Of a stretch of DNA of 64,000 bases, positions 1 to 7,554 are shown piece by piece. Source of the stretch: Acidimicrobiales bacterium (GTDB lineage Bacteria > Actinomycetota > Acidimicrobiia > Acidimicrobiales > JADJXE01); NCBI GenBank assembly GCA_016716005.1, contig JADJXE010000001.1, positions 695,001 through 759,000 of the forward strand. The letters are read 5' to 3'. Positions within the stretch are counted from its first letter, which is position 1. Every line of letters begins with the position of its first letter. The notes beneath the pieces were generated by a model. The model made no database searches. It was not told the DNA's origin and saw only the letters and a program-made list of their open reading frames with translations. The position numbers and the translations under genes were made by a program.

Positions 1-1
1 G

Positions 2-196
2 GTGTTCCTCCCCGTCGTGCTGCTGTACCAGGGCTGGACGTACTGGGTGTTCCGCGCCCGCGTCACCCGGGCCGACCTCGAGGGGGTGCGCACGCCGCTC
101 GACGCCCTCGACCGGCGCGCACCCGCCGGCGGCGCGCCGGACGGCGGCGGGCCCGACGCGCCCACGTCCGGCGTGTCCCCGTCGCCGGCCGACTGA
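2..196 (+). CDS. cydB: cytochrome bd oxidase subunit II, C-terminal end (partial)
   Basis: This is the last 64 codons of a gene that begins before the window. The residues resemble the final transmembrane helix of CydB: a hydrophobic segment ending YQGWTYWVFRARV, followed by a Gly/Pro/Asp-rich cytoplasmic tail. CydB is the membrane subunit paired with CydA in the cytochrome bd quinol oxidase. The assignment is strengthened by the cydD and cydC genes that follow immediately; cydABDC is a standard order. Only 11 bases separate the stop from cydD, so the genes are probably one operon. The fragment alone would be weak evidence. Confidence 0.75.
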   Translation: MFLPVVLLYQGWTYWVFRARVTRADLEGVRTPLDALDRRAPAGGAPDGGGPDAPTSGVSPSPAD

Positions 197-207
197 CACC
201 CTCCGCC

Positions 208-1884
208 GTGCGGCCGTTCGACCCGCGGCTGCTCCACCACGCCCGAGCGGCGCGGCTCGCCCTCGCCCTCGACGTCGGGCTCGGGCTGGCGACCACGGTC
301 CTCCTCCTCGCTCAGGCGGTGCTGCTGGCCCGGGTGGTCGCCGGGGCCTTCGCCGGCGAGGCCGTCGCCGACGTGGCACCCGAGCTGTGGGCGCTGCTGG
401 CGGTGGTGGGCGGCCGGAGTCTGTGCACCTGGGGCGTGGCCGTGGCGGGCCGCGCCGCCGCCGGCGCGGTGCTGACGTCCCTGCGTGGCGCGCTGGTGGA
501 GCGGCGCCTGCGCGAGCGGCCGGCGGCGTTGGACGGCGCGGCCAGCGCCGAGGTGGCCGCCGCCGCCGTCCAGGGCGTCGACGCCCTCGAGGCCTACTTC
601 GCCCGCTACCTCCCCCAGCTCGCCCTGGCTCTGCTCGTGCCGCCGGTGGTGCTGGTGCTGACCGCCACGATCGACCTGCAGTCGGCGGTGATCATGCTGC
701 TCACCCTGCCGCTGGTCCCCGTGTTCCTCGTGCTGGTCGGCCGGGCGACCGAGGCGCGGACGAGGGCGAGGTGGGAGGCCCTCGCCCGCCTCTCCACCCA
801 CTTCCTGGACGTGGTGACCGGCCTGGCGACCCTGCGGGCCTTCAACCGGGGTGAGGCCCAGACGGAGCGGATCGCCGCCGTCACCGACGAGTACCGCCGG
901 ACCACCATGGCCACCCTGCGGTGGTCGTTCCTCTCGGGCGCGGTGCTCGACCTGGCGGCCACCCTGGCCACCGCACTCGTCGCGGTGGCCCTCGGCGTCC
1001 GGCTGGTCGGCGGCCGCGTGGGGTTCGAGGCCGCCCTCACCGTGCTGCTGCTCACCCCCGAGCTGTACGCGCCGATCCGAGCCGTCGGCGCCCGGTTCCA
1101 CGACGCCGCCGACGGACTGGCCGCGGCCGGACGCATCCTCGACCTGATCGGCGACGGCACCGCCCCGCGCCGCACGCCGCCCACCCGGCCGGCGCCCGCT
1201 CCGCACGGGTGCGCGGTGCGCCTCGAGGGGGTGGCCTTCACCTACCCGTCACGCCCCGCGCCGGTGCTCGAGTCCGTCGACCTCGAGCTGCGGCCGGGCG
1301 AGACGGTGGCCATCGTGGGCGCGAGCGGCGCCGGCAAGAGCACCCTGGCGTCGCTGCTGCTGCTGCTGGCCGCCCCGTCGGCCGGCCGGGTGACCGCCGG
1401 AGGGGTCGACCTGTCCGAGTGCGACCCGGCCGGTTGGCGGCGCCACCTGGCCTGGGTGCCCCAGCACCCCACCCTGTTCGCCGGGACGGTGGCCGACAAC
1501 ATCCGGCTGGGCGATCCCGGCGCGTCGCCGGAGCGAGTGGCGGCGGCCGCCCGGGCCTCCGGGGCCGCCGGGTTCATCGACGAGCTGCCCGACGGCTACC
1601 AGACCCGAGTCGGCGAGGGCGGCCGCCCGCTGTCCACGGGCGAGCGCCGGCGCATCGCCCTCGCCCGAGCCTTCCTGCGCGACGCGTCCCTCGTGATCCT
1701 CGACGAGCCGACCGCCGACCTCGACCCCGCCGGCGCGGCTGTCGTGGCCGCGGCGGTGGGCCGCCTGGGCGCCTCGCGCACCGTCGTGGTGCTGGCGCAC
1801 CGCGACGAGCTGGCCCGCACGGCCGACCGGGTGCTGCGCCTGGAGGGCGGGCGGCTCCACCTGGCCCACGGGGTGGCGCCGTGA
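208..1884 (+). CDS. cydD: CydD, ABC exporter half needed for cytochrome bd assembly
   Basis: This 558-residue protein has an N-terminal six-helix ABC-exporter membrane domain (about residues 15-300) and a C-terminal ATPase. Visible motifs are Walker A GASGAGKST with Lys377, the signature LSTGERRRIA and Walker B LVILDEPTADLD with Asp499-Glu500. The altered signature LSTGE is typical of CydD. With CydC it forms the heterodimeric inner-membrane exporter of glutathione/cysteine or heme-related cargo needed for mature cytochrome bd. The start is a GTG 11 bases after the cydB stop. The stop overlaps the cydC start in a GTGA tetranucleotide, so translation is probably coupled. Confidence 0.93.
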   Translation: MRPFDPRLLHHARAARLALALDVGLGLATTVLLLAQAVLLARVVAGAFAGEAVADVAPELWALLAVVGGRSLCTWGVAVAGRAAAGAVLTSLRGALVERRLRERPAALDGAASAEVAAAAVQGVDALEAYFARYLPQLALALLVPPVVLVLTATIDLQSAVIMLLTLPLVPVFLVLVGRATEARTRARWEALARLSTHFLDVVTGLATLRAFNRGEAQTERIAAVTDEYRRTTMATLRWSFLSGAVLDLAATLATALVAVALGVRLVGGRVGFEAALTVLLLTPELYAPIRAVGARFHDAADGLAAAGRILDLIGDGTAPRRTPPTRPAPAPHGCAVRLEGVAFTYPSRPAPVLESVDLELRPGETVAIVGASGAGKSTLASLLLLLAAPSAGRVTAGGVDLSECDPAGWRRHLAWVPQHPTLFAGTVADNIRLGDPGASPERVAAAARASGAAGFIDELPDGYQTRVGEGGRPLSTGERRRIALARAFLRDASLVILDEPTADLDPAGAAVVAAAVGRLGASRTVVVLAHRDELARTADRVLRLEGGRLHLAHGVAP

Positions 1885-3683
1885 GCGCCCGGCGCGGCGA
1901 CGGCGCCCCGCCGACCGGGGCCCGCCAGGCCCGGTCGGCGCCGGCCGTGCTGCGGCGGCTCGTGCGCCTGGCCGGCGTGCCCCGCGCCCGCCTGGCCCTG
2001 GCCGTCGCCCTCGGGGTGGCCAGCGTGGCCTGCTCGGCCGGCCTGCTGGCCACGTCGGGCTACCTGATCTCGCGGGCGGCCGAGCAGCCGCCGATCCTGT
2101 CGCTCTTCGTGACCATCGTGCTGGTGCGGGCGTTCGGCCTGGCCCGCCCGCTCGCCCGGTACCTCGAGCGCCTGGCGACGCACGACCTGGCGTTCCGCGT
2201 GCTCGGCCGGATCCGCGTGCGGGTGTGGGAGCGGATCGAGCCGCTGGCGCCGGTGGGGCTCCCGCCTCTGCGCCGGGGCGAGCTGCTCGCCCGCTTCGTC
2301 GGCGACGTCGACGACCTGCAGCAGCTCTACCTCCGCGGTCTGGCACCCCCGCTGGTGGCCCTGGTGGTCACGCTCGGCGCCTCGGCGGTGGCGGCCGCGT
2401 TCCTGCCGGCGGCCGGGGCGGTGCTGCTGGCCGGGATGGCGCTCACCGCTGCGGCCGTGGCCGCCGTGGCCGCACCCCTGGGCCGGCGACCCGGCCGGGC
2501 CCAGGCGCCGCTTCGCGCCGCGCTCACCGCCGAGCTGGTCGAGTCCCTCCAGGGGGCTCCGGAGCTGGCCGTGTACGGCCGGGAGGACGAGGCCATCCGC
2601 CGGGTGCGGGACAGCGACGCCGAGCTGGGCGCCCTCGCCCGCCGGGGGGCGTGGGCCAGCGGGCTGGCCGACGGCGTGCTCCTGCTGGGCGCCGGCGCCA
2701 CGACGGTCGCCGTCCTGGCCGTGGCCGTGGCCGGAGCCGCCGCCGGCGACCTCGACCGCACCCGCGTCGCCCTGCTCGCCCTCCTGGCGCTCGGTGCCTT
2801 CGAGGCCCTGGTGCCCCTGCCGGCGGCCGCCCTGGCCATGGCCGGCTGCGTCACGTCCGGCCGACGCCTCCTGCCCCTCCTCGACGCCGAACCGGCCGTC
2901 ACCGACCCGCCCGACCCCCGGCCGGCACCGCCGCCGCGGCCGGCCGCGGCCCTCGACGCGGTGGCGGCCCGCTACCCCACCCCGCCCGACGAGGACGCCA
3001 CCGTGGCGCCGCCCCTGGTGCTCGACCACGCCGACCTGGCCGTCGCCCCGGGCGACCAGGTGGCCCTGACCGGTCGGAGCGGTGCCGGGAAGACCACGGT
3101 GGTCACCCTGCTGCTGCGCTTCCTCGACCCGGTGGACGGCGCCGTGCGCCTCGCCGACCGGGACCTGCGAGAGCTCCGCCAGCACGACGTGCGCCGAGCG
3201 GTCGCCGTGGCCGGCCAGGACGCCCACGTGTTCACCAGCACCATCCGGGCGAACCTGGCCCTGGCCCGGCCCGACGCCACCGACGCCCAGCTCACCGACG
3301 CCCTGCGGCGCGCCCGGCTGGGCGACTGGGTGGCGGCGCTCCCGGACGGGCTCGACACCTTCGTGGGCGAGGGCGGCGACGCCCTGTCGGGCGGTCAACG
3401 CCAGCGGCTCACGATCGCCCGGGCCCTGCTCACCGACGCCGGCGTGCTCGTCCTGGACGAACCAACCGCCCACCTCGACCCGGCCACGGCCGAGGCCCTG
3501 GTGGCCGGGGCGCTGGACGCCGCGCGCGCCGACGGCCGATCGGTGCTGCTCGTGACCCACCGCTCCGAGGGCCTCGCCCTCGTCGACCGCATCCTCGAGC
3601 TCCGGGGCGGCCGGATCGGCCCCGCCCCCCGAGCTCACGGCCGGGAGGGCGCCGACCGGCCCGCCTCGACGTCGGGGGTATGA
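1881..3683 (+). CDS. cydC: CydC, partner subunit of the CydDC exporter
   Basis: The GTG start at 1881 sits inside the cydD stop (GTGA) and gives a 600-residue protein. It opens with a basic segment and six membrane helices, then an ATPase domain with Walker A GRSGAGKTT (Lys404), signature LSGGQRQRL and Walker B VLVLDEPTAHLD. Both CydDC nucleotide sites therefore look intact. The Pro/Ala-rich linker (about residues 340-380) and the Gly/Arg-rich tail are typical of this lineage. The same frame is open upstream of 1881 inside cydD, but that stretch is Arg/Pro-rich shadow sequence. The next gene is convergent, 100 bases away. Confidence 0.93.
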   Translation: MSARRGDGAPPTGARQARSAPAVLRRLVRLAGVPRARLALAVALGVASVACSAGLLATSGYLISRAAEQPPILSLFVTIVLVRAFGLARPLARYLERLATHDLAFRVLGRIRVRVWERIEPLAPVGLPPLRRGELLARFVGDVDDLQQLYLRGLAPPLVALVVTLGASAVAAAFLPAAGAVLLAGMALTAAAVAAVAAPLGRRPGRAQAPLRAALTAELVESLQGAPELAVYGREDEAIRRVRDSDAELGALARRGAWASGLADGVLLLGAGATTVAVLAVAVAGAAAGDLDRTRVALLALLALGAFEALVPLPAAALAMAGCVTSGRRLLPLLDAEPAVTDPPDPRPAPPPRPAAALDAVAARYPTPPDEDATVAPPLVLDHADLAVAPGDQVALTGRSGAGKTTVVTLLLRFLDPVDGAVRLADRDLRELRQHDVRRAVAVAGQDAHVFTSTIRANLALARPDATDAQLTDALRRARLGDWVAALPDGLDTFVGEGGDALSGGQRQRLTIARALLTDAGVLVLDEPTAHLDPATAEALVAGALDAARADGRSVLLVTHRSEGLALVDRILELRGGRIGPAPRAHGREGADRPASTSGV

Positions 3684-3783
3684 GGGCGTCGAGGGCACCC
3701 GGCGCCGTGGACGGCGTGGCCGACCCCGTCGGCGGCGGCTCGCCGGAGGTGCCCGGCACCGTGCCGTGCGTCGGCGTCGCGGG

Positions 3784-4647
3784 TCAGAGCCCGAACACGC
3801 GGATCGCGTTGTCCCGCAGGAAGCCGGGCCACACCTCGTCGCGGAACCCCACGTCGGGGAGCTCGCGGAAGATGCGCTCGAGCGACAGGCCCATGGGGAA
3901 GTAACCGGCGTACAGGACCTTGTGGGCGCCCCGGGTGTTCGCGTACCGCACGATCTCGGCCGGGTAGTGCCTGGGGGCGAACGCCGACGTGGCGTAGTAG
4001 AGGTTGGGCCACTTGAGCAGCAGCTTCACGGCCAGGTCGACCCAGGGCTCGCACCCGTGCTTGAGCACCACCGTGAGCTCGGGGAAGTGGTAGCAGACCT
4101 CGTCGACGAGCCCCGGGTGCTGGCACTCGAAGGGCACGCGCGGCCCGGGGACGCCGGCGGTCACGGTGACGGGCAGCCCCAGCTCGGCGCACACCGTGTA
4201 CACGGGGTACATCCGCTTGTCGTTGATCGGCACCTGGGGCACGCAGCCGGCGGGGAACAGCTCCGCCGCCTTCACGCCGGCCTCGTCGACCGCCCGCCGG
4301 ATGCGCCGCACGGCCTCCATCCCCTGGTTGGGGTCGACGAACACCGAGCCGAAGAACCGGTCGGGGTGCTCGGCCAGGGCCCGGTCGGCCGCCCCGCCGT
4401 CGCCCGTCCAGCCGATCATGGCCCGCTCGACGCCGTGGCGGTCGAGCTCGGCCAGCACGTAGGCGGTCCAGTCGGCACCCATCGGGTCGTCGGGCACGTC
4501 GCGGAAGAGGTACTGGGCGGGGAAGTGGGACGTGCGGCTCTCGGCGTCCTTCAGCGCCGGCTGCAGGAACGCGTACCACTCCTCGCGGGAGCCGTCCGGG
4601 ATCCCGACCATCAGGTCGATCACACCGAGGTCGGTCGGCATCCCCAT
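3784..4647 (-). CDS. amidohydrolase-2 (COG2159) family protein with atypical metal site
   Basis: The 287-residue protein has the overall pattern of the amidohydrolase-2/ACMSD-like TIM-barrel family: a stretch ending FGSVFVDPNQG, a lysine-containing VKAAELFP strand, a KHGCEPW strand and a C-terminal helix ending RDNAIRVFGL. The N-terminal strand reads VIDLMVGIP, where hydrolases of the family have a metal-binding HxH, and the late Asp motif reads LYAGYFP. It may therefore bind metal differently or act on another chemistry. ATG 4647 overlaps the Rieske oxygenase stop by one base (TGATG), so the two are co-translated. A role after ring or side-chain oxidation is an inference from this pairing. 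Confidence 0.8.
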   Translation of the reverse strand: MGMPTDLGVIDLMVGIPDGSREEWYAFLQPALKDAESRTSHFPAQYLFRDVPDDPMGADWTAYVLAELDRHGVERAMIGWTGDGGAADRALAEHPDRFFGSVFVDPNQGMEAVRRIRRAVDEAGVKAAELFPAGCVPQVPINDKRMYPVYTVCAELGLPVTVTAGVPGPRVPFECQHPGLVDEVCYHFPELTVVLKHGCEPWVDLAVKLLLKWPNLYYATSAFAPRHYPAEIVRYANTRGAHKVLYAGYFPMGLSLERIFRELPDVGFRDEVWPGFLRDNAIRVFGL

Positions 4648-5603
4648 CAGCCGGCCCCCTCGGGTGCCGGTGCGCCGGCCTCGTAGAACTGCGAGAACCA
4701 GTGGCGGAACCGCATGACCGGGCCGTCGGTGTCGGCCAGGGCCGGCACCGGCAGGTACGCCTTGTGCTCCCAGATGGGGATGTCCTGGGCGAGCTGCCTG
4801 TCGATCTCGGCGACGAACGCCTCGGAGAGCGTCGAGGCGGGCCGGCGGACCGTGAAGTGGAACCGCACCGTCGTGGTCTCGTCGTCGACGGGCGTCGAGG
4901 TGGCCACCAGCAGGGCGTCGATGATGCCGCTGAACCGGGTGAGCGAGAAGCCGGGCCCGAAGCTGTAGGCGTCGATGCGGCCCTCGATGACCCCGCGGGG
5001 GGTCACGTAGGTCTGCCTCGAGAGCATCGTCGACGTGTGGCCCTCGGTGCGGTACTCCTCCACCTCGGCGACCTGGTCCGTGCCGTGCACGTACCGGAAG
5101 TGGGCGGGATCGACGGCGTTCTCCGCCATCTCCTGGATGACGGTGCCGATGGTGTGGGCCGACACCTGGTAGTCGGTGTAGTCGGGATCGGCGTGCTCGG
5201 CCACGGTGGGCACCGCCCAGCGGGGCTCCGCCCCACCGGGGTGGTACCAGGCCATCACGAAGCCGTTGCGCTCCACCGTGGGATGGGTCCCCAGCCGGGC
5301 CCGACGGTTCAGGCGCTCGCTGTACGGGATCTCCACGCAGGCGCCGTCGCCCCCGAACCGCCAGCCGTGGAACGGGCAGCGGATGCAACCCCGGTCCACC
5401 TTGCCGCCCACGCCCAGGTGCGCGCCGAGGTGCGGGCAGATCGCGTCCTGGGTGTGGACGACGCCGTCGCCGTCGCGCCACACCACCAGGTCGCGCCCGA
5501 ACCAGTGGACACTGCGCACGTCGCCCGGCCCGACCTCGTCCGGATAGGCGACGTGGTACCAGCCGTACGGGATCGGGAACGGGAAGCGGCGCCCCATCGA
5601 CAT
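4647..5603 (-). CDS. Rieske non-heme iron oxygenase, KshA/ring-hydroxylase type
   Basis: This 318-residue protein carries a Rieske [2Fe-2S] domain with Cys56, His58, Cys76 and His79 (CPH, then CPFH) and a catalytic mononuclear iron site with Asn162, Asp165, His168 and His173 in ENAVDPAHFRYVH. It is shorter than most aromatic-ring dioxygenase alpha subunits and closer in size to the compact monooxygenases related to 3-ketosteroid 9-alpha-hydroxylase KshA. A separate reductase is needed and none is seen nearby. It is translationally coupled to the downstream amidohydrolase and lies downstream of a complete ABC importer on the same strand, suggesting one catabolic unit. The substrate cannot be read from the sequence. 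Confidence 0.88.
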   Translation of the reverse strand: MSMGRRFPFPIPYGWYHVAYPDEVGPGDVRSVHWFGRDLVVWRDGDGVVHTQDAICPHLGAHLGVGGKVDRGCIRCPFHGWRFGGDGACVEIPYSERLNRRARLGTHPTVERNGFVMAWYHPGGAEPRWAVPTVAEHADPDYTDYQVSAHTIGTVIQEMAENAVDPAHFRYVHGTDQVAEVEEYRTEGHTSTMLSRQTYVTPRGVIEGRIDAYSFGPGFSLTRFSGIIDALLVATSTPVDDETTTVRFHFTVRRPASTLSEAFVAEIDRQLAQDIPIWEHKAYLPVPALADTDGPVMRFRHWFSQFYEAGAPAPEGAG

Positions 5604-5661
5604 CCCCCTGACCTGCGTCGGGCTGCGAGCGGGGCGAGTCTCCGGCCCCCTCCCCGCCCTG

Positions 5662-6069
5662 TCAAGGCTCGGGGGGTCCCTCGGCGTGGGCGTCGGCGTC
5701 GGGGCCGGCCGGACGGACGTCGAGCAGGCGATCGGTCTGGGCCCGCTGCTCGACGAGCAGGCGGGCCAGCCACAGCCGGCCGAACCGGGCCAGCGAGTAC
5801 CGCAGGAACAGGGCGGCGCCGCACACCGACACGGTGAGGCCCACGATGGCCACGATCGTGTAGTCGCGCTGGGTGAGGGGGTTGGTGGTGGCGTGCGAGC
5901 CGGACACCGCCACGATCCCGACGGCGATGCCGCCGAGCATGGCGGCGACGCCCACCGCCGCGAGCAGCTGCTCGCGGCCCGAGACGGGGTCGCGCCGCCG
6001 CACCGCAGCCACGTCGCGGCGCAGGCGCTCGGCCCGCTCGTCGCCGTCGGGGGCGTCCGACCGATTCAT
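5662..6069 (-). CDS. small two-helix membrane protein, unknown function
   Basis: A 135-residue protein with a charged N-terminus (about residues 1-33), two predicted membrane helices (about 35-57 and 70-90) and a polar Pro/Ala/Asp-rich tail. I recognise no family. The ATG start overlaps the livF stop in ATGA, so it is translated with the transporter genes, and it lies between them and the Rieske oxygenase. The position suggests an accessory role in the same pathway, but nothing in the protein shows this. A 58-base gap separates it from the Rieske gene. Confidence 0.75.
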   Translation of the reverse strand: MNRSDAPDGDERAERLRRDVAAVRRRDPVSGREQLLAAVGVAAMLGGIAVGIVAVSGSHATTNPLTQRDYTIVAIVGLTVSVCGAALFLRYSLARFGRLWLARLLVEQRAQTDRLLDVRPAGPDADAHAEGPPEP

Positions 6070-6770
6070 GCGTCCCCCAGGTAGGCCGCCGCCAGCTCGC
6101 CGCCGATGTCGCCGGGGGGCCCCGCCCGCACCACCCGGCCGCCCGCCAGCACCACCACGTGGTCGGCGACCTCGAGCACCAGGTGGGCGAGCTGCTCCAC
6201 CGCCACGACGGCCACGCCGCGGCCGGCCACGTCGGCGACCGTCCGGTACAGCTCGTCGACCACCAGCGGCGCCAGCCCGAGCGAGAGCTCGTCGAGCAGG
6301 AGCACGGCGGGGTCGACGGCCAGGGCCCGCGCCAGGGCGAGCTGCTGCTGCTCGCCACCCGAGAGCGAGCCCGCGGGCTGCGAGCGACGCTCGGCCAGCC
6401 TGGGGAAGCGCGCGTAGGCCACCTCCTCGACGGCCGCCAGCCGGGTGCCCGCATAGGTGGCCATCCGCAGGTTCTCGCGCACCGTCAGGTTGGGGAAGAC
6501 GCCGCGGCCCTCCGGCACCAGGCACACGCCGGCTCGAGCCAGGTCGTCGGCCGGGGCGCCGGTGACCACCCGGCCACCGACGACCACGTCGCCCCTCGTC
6601 AGGGGGTGCGCCAGCGCGGCCACGCGGAGCAGGGTGGACTTCCCCGCGCCGTTCGGGCCCAGCAGGGCCACGACCGATCCCGCCGCCACCGACAGGTCCA
6701 CCCCGTGCAGCACCTCGATGCGGCCGTAGCCGGCGTGCACACCCCGGAGCTCGAGCAGCGGCGCCGCCAC
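6066..6770 (-). CDS. livF: LivF-type ABC transporter ATP-binding protein
   Basis: This 234-residue single-domain ATPase has Walker A GPNGAGKST, signature LSGGEQQQLALARAL and a Walker B reading VLLLDELSLGL, close to the LivF consensus DEPSLGL. It powers a branched-chain-amino-acid-type (HAAT) importer with LivG and the fused LivHM permease. The GTG start lies one base from the livG stop, and the ATGA overlap at the other end couples it to the small membrane protein. HAAT systems carry amino acids, urea, amides or aromatic acids. The Rieske gene nearby makes an aromatic or cyclic acid plausible here. Confidence 0.92.
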   Translation of the reverse strand: MAAPLLELRGVHAGYGRIEVLHGVDLSVAAGSVVALLGPNGAGKSTLLRVAALAHPLTRGDVVVGGRVVTGAPADDLARAGVCLVPEGRGVFPNLTVRENLRMATYAGTRLAAVEEVAYARFPRLAERRSQPAGSLSGGEQQQLALARALAVDPAVLLLDELSLGLAPLVVDELYRTVADVAGRGVAVVAVEQLAHLVLEVADHVVVLAGGRVVRAGPPGDIGGELAAAYLGDA

Positions 6771-6771
6771 C

Positions 6772-7554
6772 TCAGCGCACCCCCGCGGCGGGCCCGAGGT
6801 ACGCGGCGATCACCCGGGGGTCGGCCCGCACCTCGGCCGGCGGCCCGCTGGCGAGCACCCGGCCCGCGTCGAGCACGTGCACCACGTCACACACCTCGGC
6901 GACCAGACCGACGTCGTGCTCGACGAGGACCACCGCCAGCCCGTCGGCGGCCAGCGACCGCAGCAGCGGGGTCAGCGCACCCGTCTCGGCTGCGCTCAGC
7001 CCCGAGGCGGGCTCGTCGAGCAGCAGCACCCGCGGTCGGGAGGCCAGGGCGCGGGCCACCTCGACCAGCCGGGCCAGGCCGGTCGGGAGGTTGTCGGCCG
7101 GCTCCCCGGCGAGCTCCCGCAGGCCGAGCCGCGCCAGGCAGGCGTCGGCCACGTCGCCCGGGTCGCTGCCGTCTCGCGTCCAGCGCCGCCGCGCCTCGGC
7201 CGCCACCAGCACGTTCTCGCGCACCGAGAGCAGGCCGAACAGCTCGAGGCGCTGGAAGGTGCGGGCCAGGCCGAGGCGCGCCCGCCGGCCCGGCCCCATC
7301 CCGCGCAGGTCGCGCCCGCCCAGGCGCACCCGGCCCCCCGCCGCCGGTCGGAGCCCGGTGACCACGTCGAACAGCGTCGACTTGCCGGCGCCGTTCGGCC
7401 CGATCAGCCCCGTGACCCGGCCGCCCGCGGCCGCCAGGCTCACGTTGTCGAGCGCGGTCAGCCCGCCGAAGCGAACCGTGACGTCGTCGACGTCGAGCAC
7501 CGGCACCGGCACCGTCCCGGTCCCGGTCCCGGTCCCGGTCCCTGAGCCGGTCAC
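6772..7554 (-). CDS. livG: LivG-type ABC transporter ATP-binding protein
   Basis: The GTG at 7554 overlaps the permease stop (GTGA) and gives a 260-residue ATPase with Walker A GPNGAGKST, Walker B VLLLDEPASGL and the LivG-specific C-terminal strand ending VIAAYLGP. The signature reads LPTGLARLVEVARAL, a variant of the LPYGQQRRLEIARAL usual in LivG. The N-terminus is unusual: five Gly-Thr pairs run into Val-Pro pairs before the normal first strand, encoded by a hexanucleotide repeat. An internal start after the repeat cannot be excluded, but no better start is visible. Confidence 0.9.
   Translation of the reverse strand: MTGSGTGTGTGTGTVPVPVLDVDDVTVRFGGLTALDNVSLAAAGGRVTGLIGPNGAGKSTLFDVVTGLRPAAGGRVRLGGRDLRGMGPGRRARLGLARTFQRLELFGLLSVRENVLVAAEARRRWTRDGSDPGDVADACLARLGLRELAGEPADNLPTGLARLVEVARALASRPRVLLLDEPASGLSAAETGALTPLLRSLAADGLAVVLVEHDVGLVAEVCDVVHVLDAGRVLASGPPAEVRADPRVIAAYLGPAAGVR
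7501..7542. repeat. degenerate hexanucleotide repeat at the 5' end of livG
   Basis: Seven consecutive 6-base units (CGGCAC twice, CGTCCC once, GGTCCC four times) encode the Gly-Thr and Val-Pro pairs near the LivG N-terminus on the minus strand. The unit length keeps the frame when copy number changes. Related GGGCAC runs occur at 46367 and 49599. Confidence 0.85.

Noticed and set aside
3748..3760. GGTGCC-C-GGCACC palindrome between cydC and the amidohydrolase
   Set aside because: The one-base centre leaves too short a loop for a stable hairpin, and short GC palindromes are frequent at this composition.
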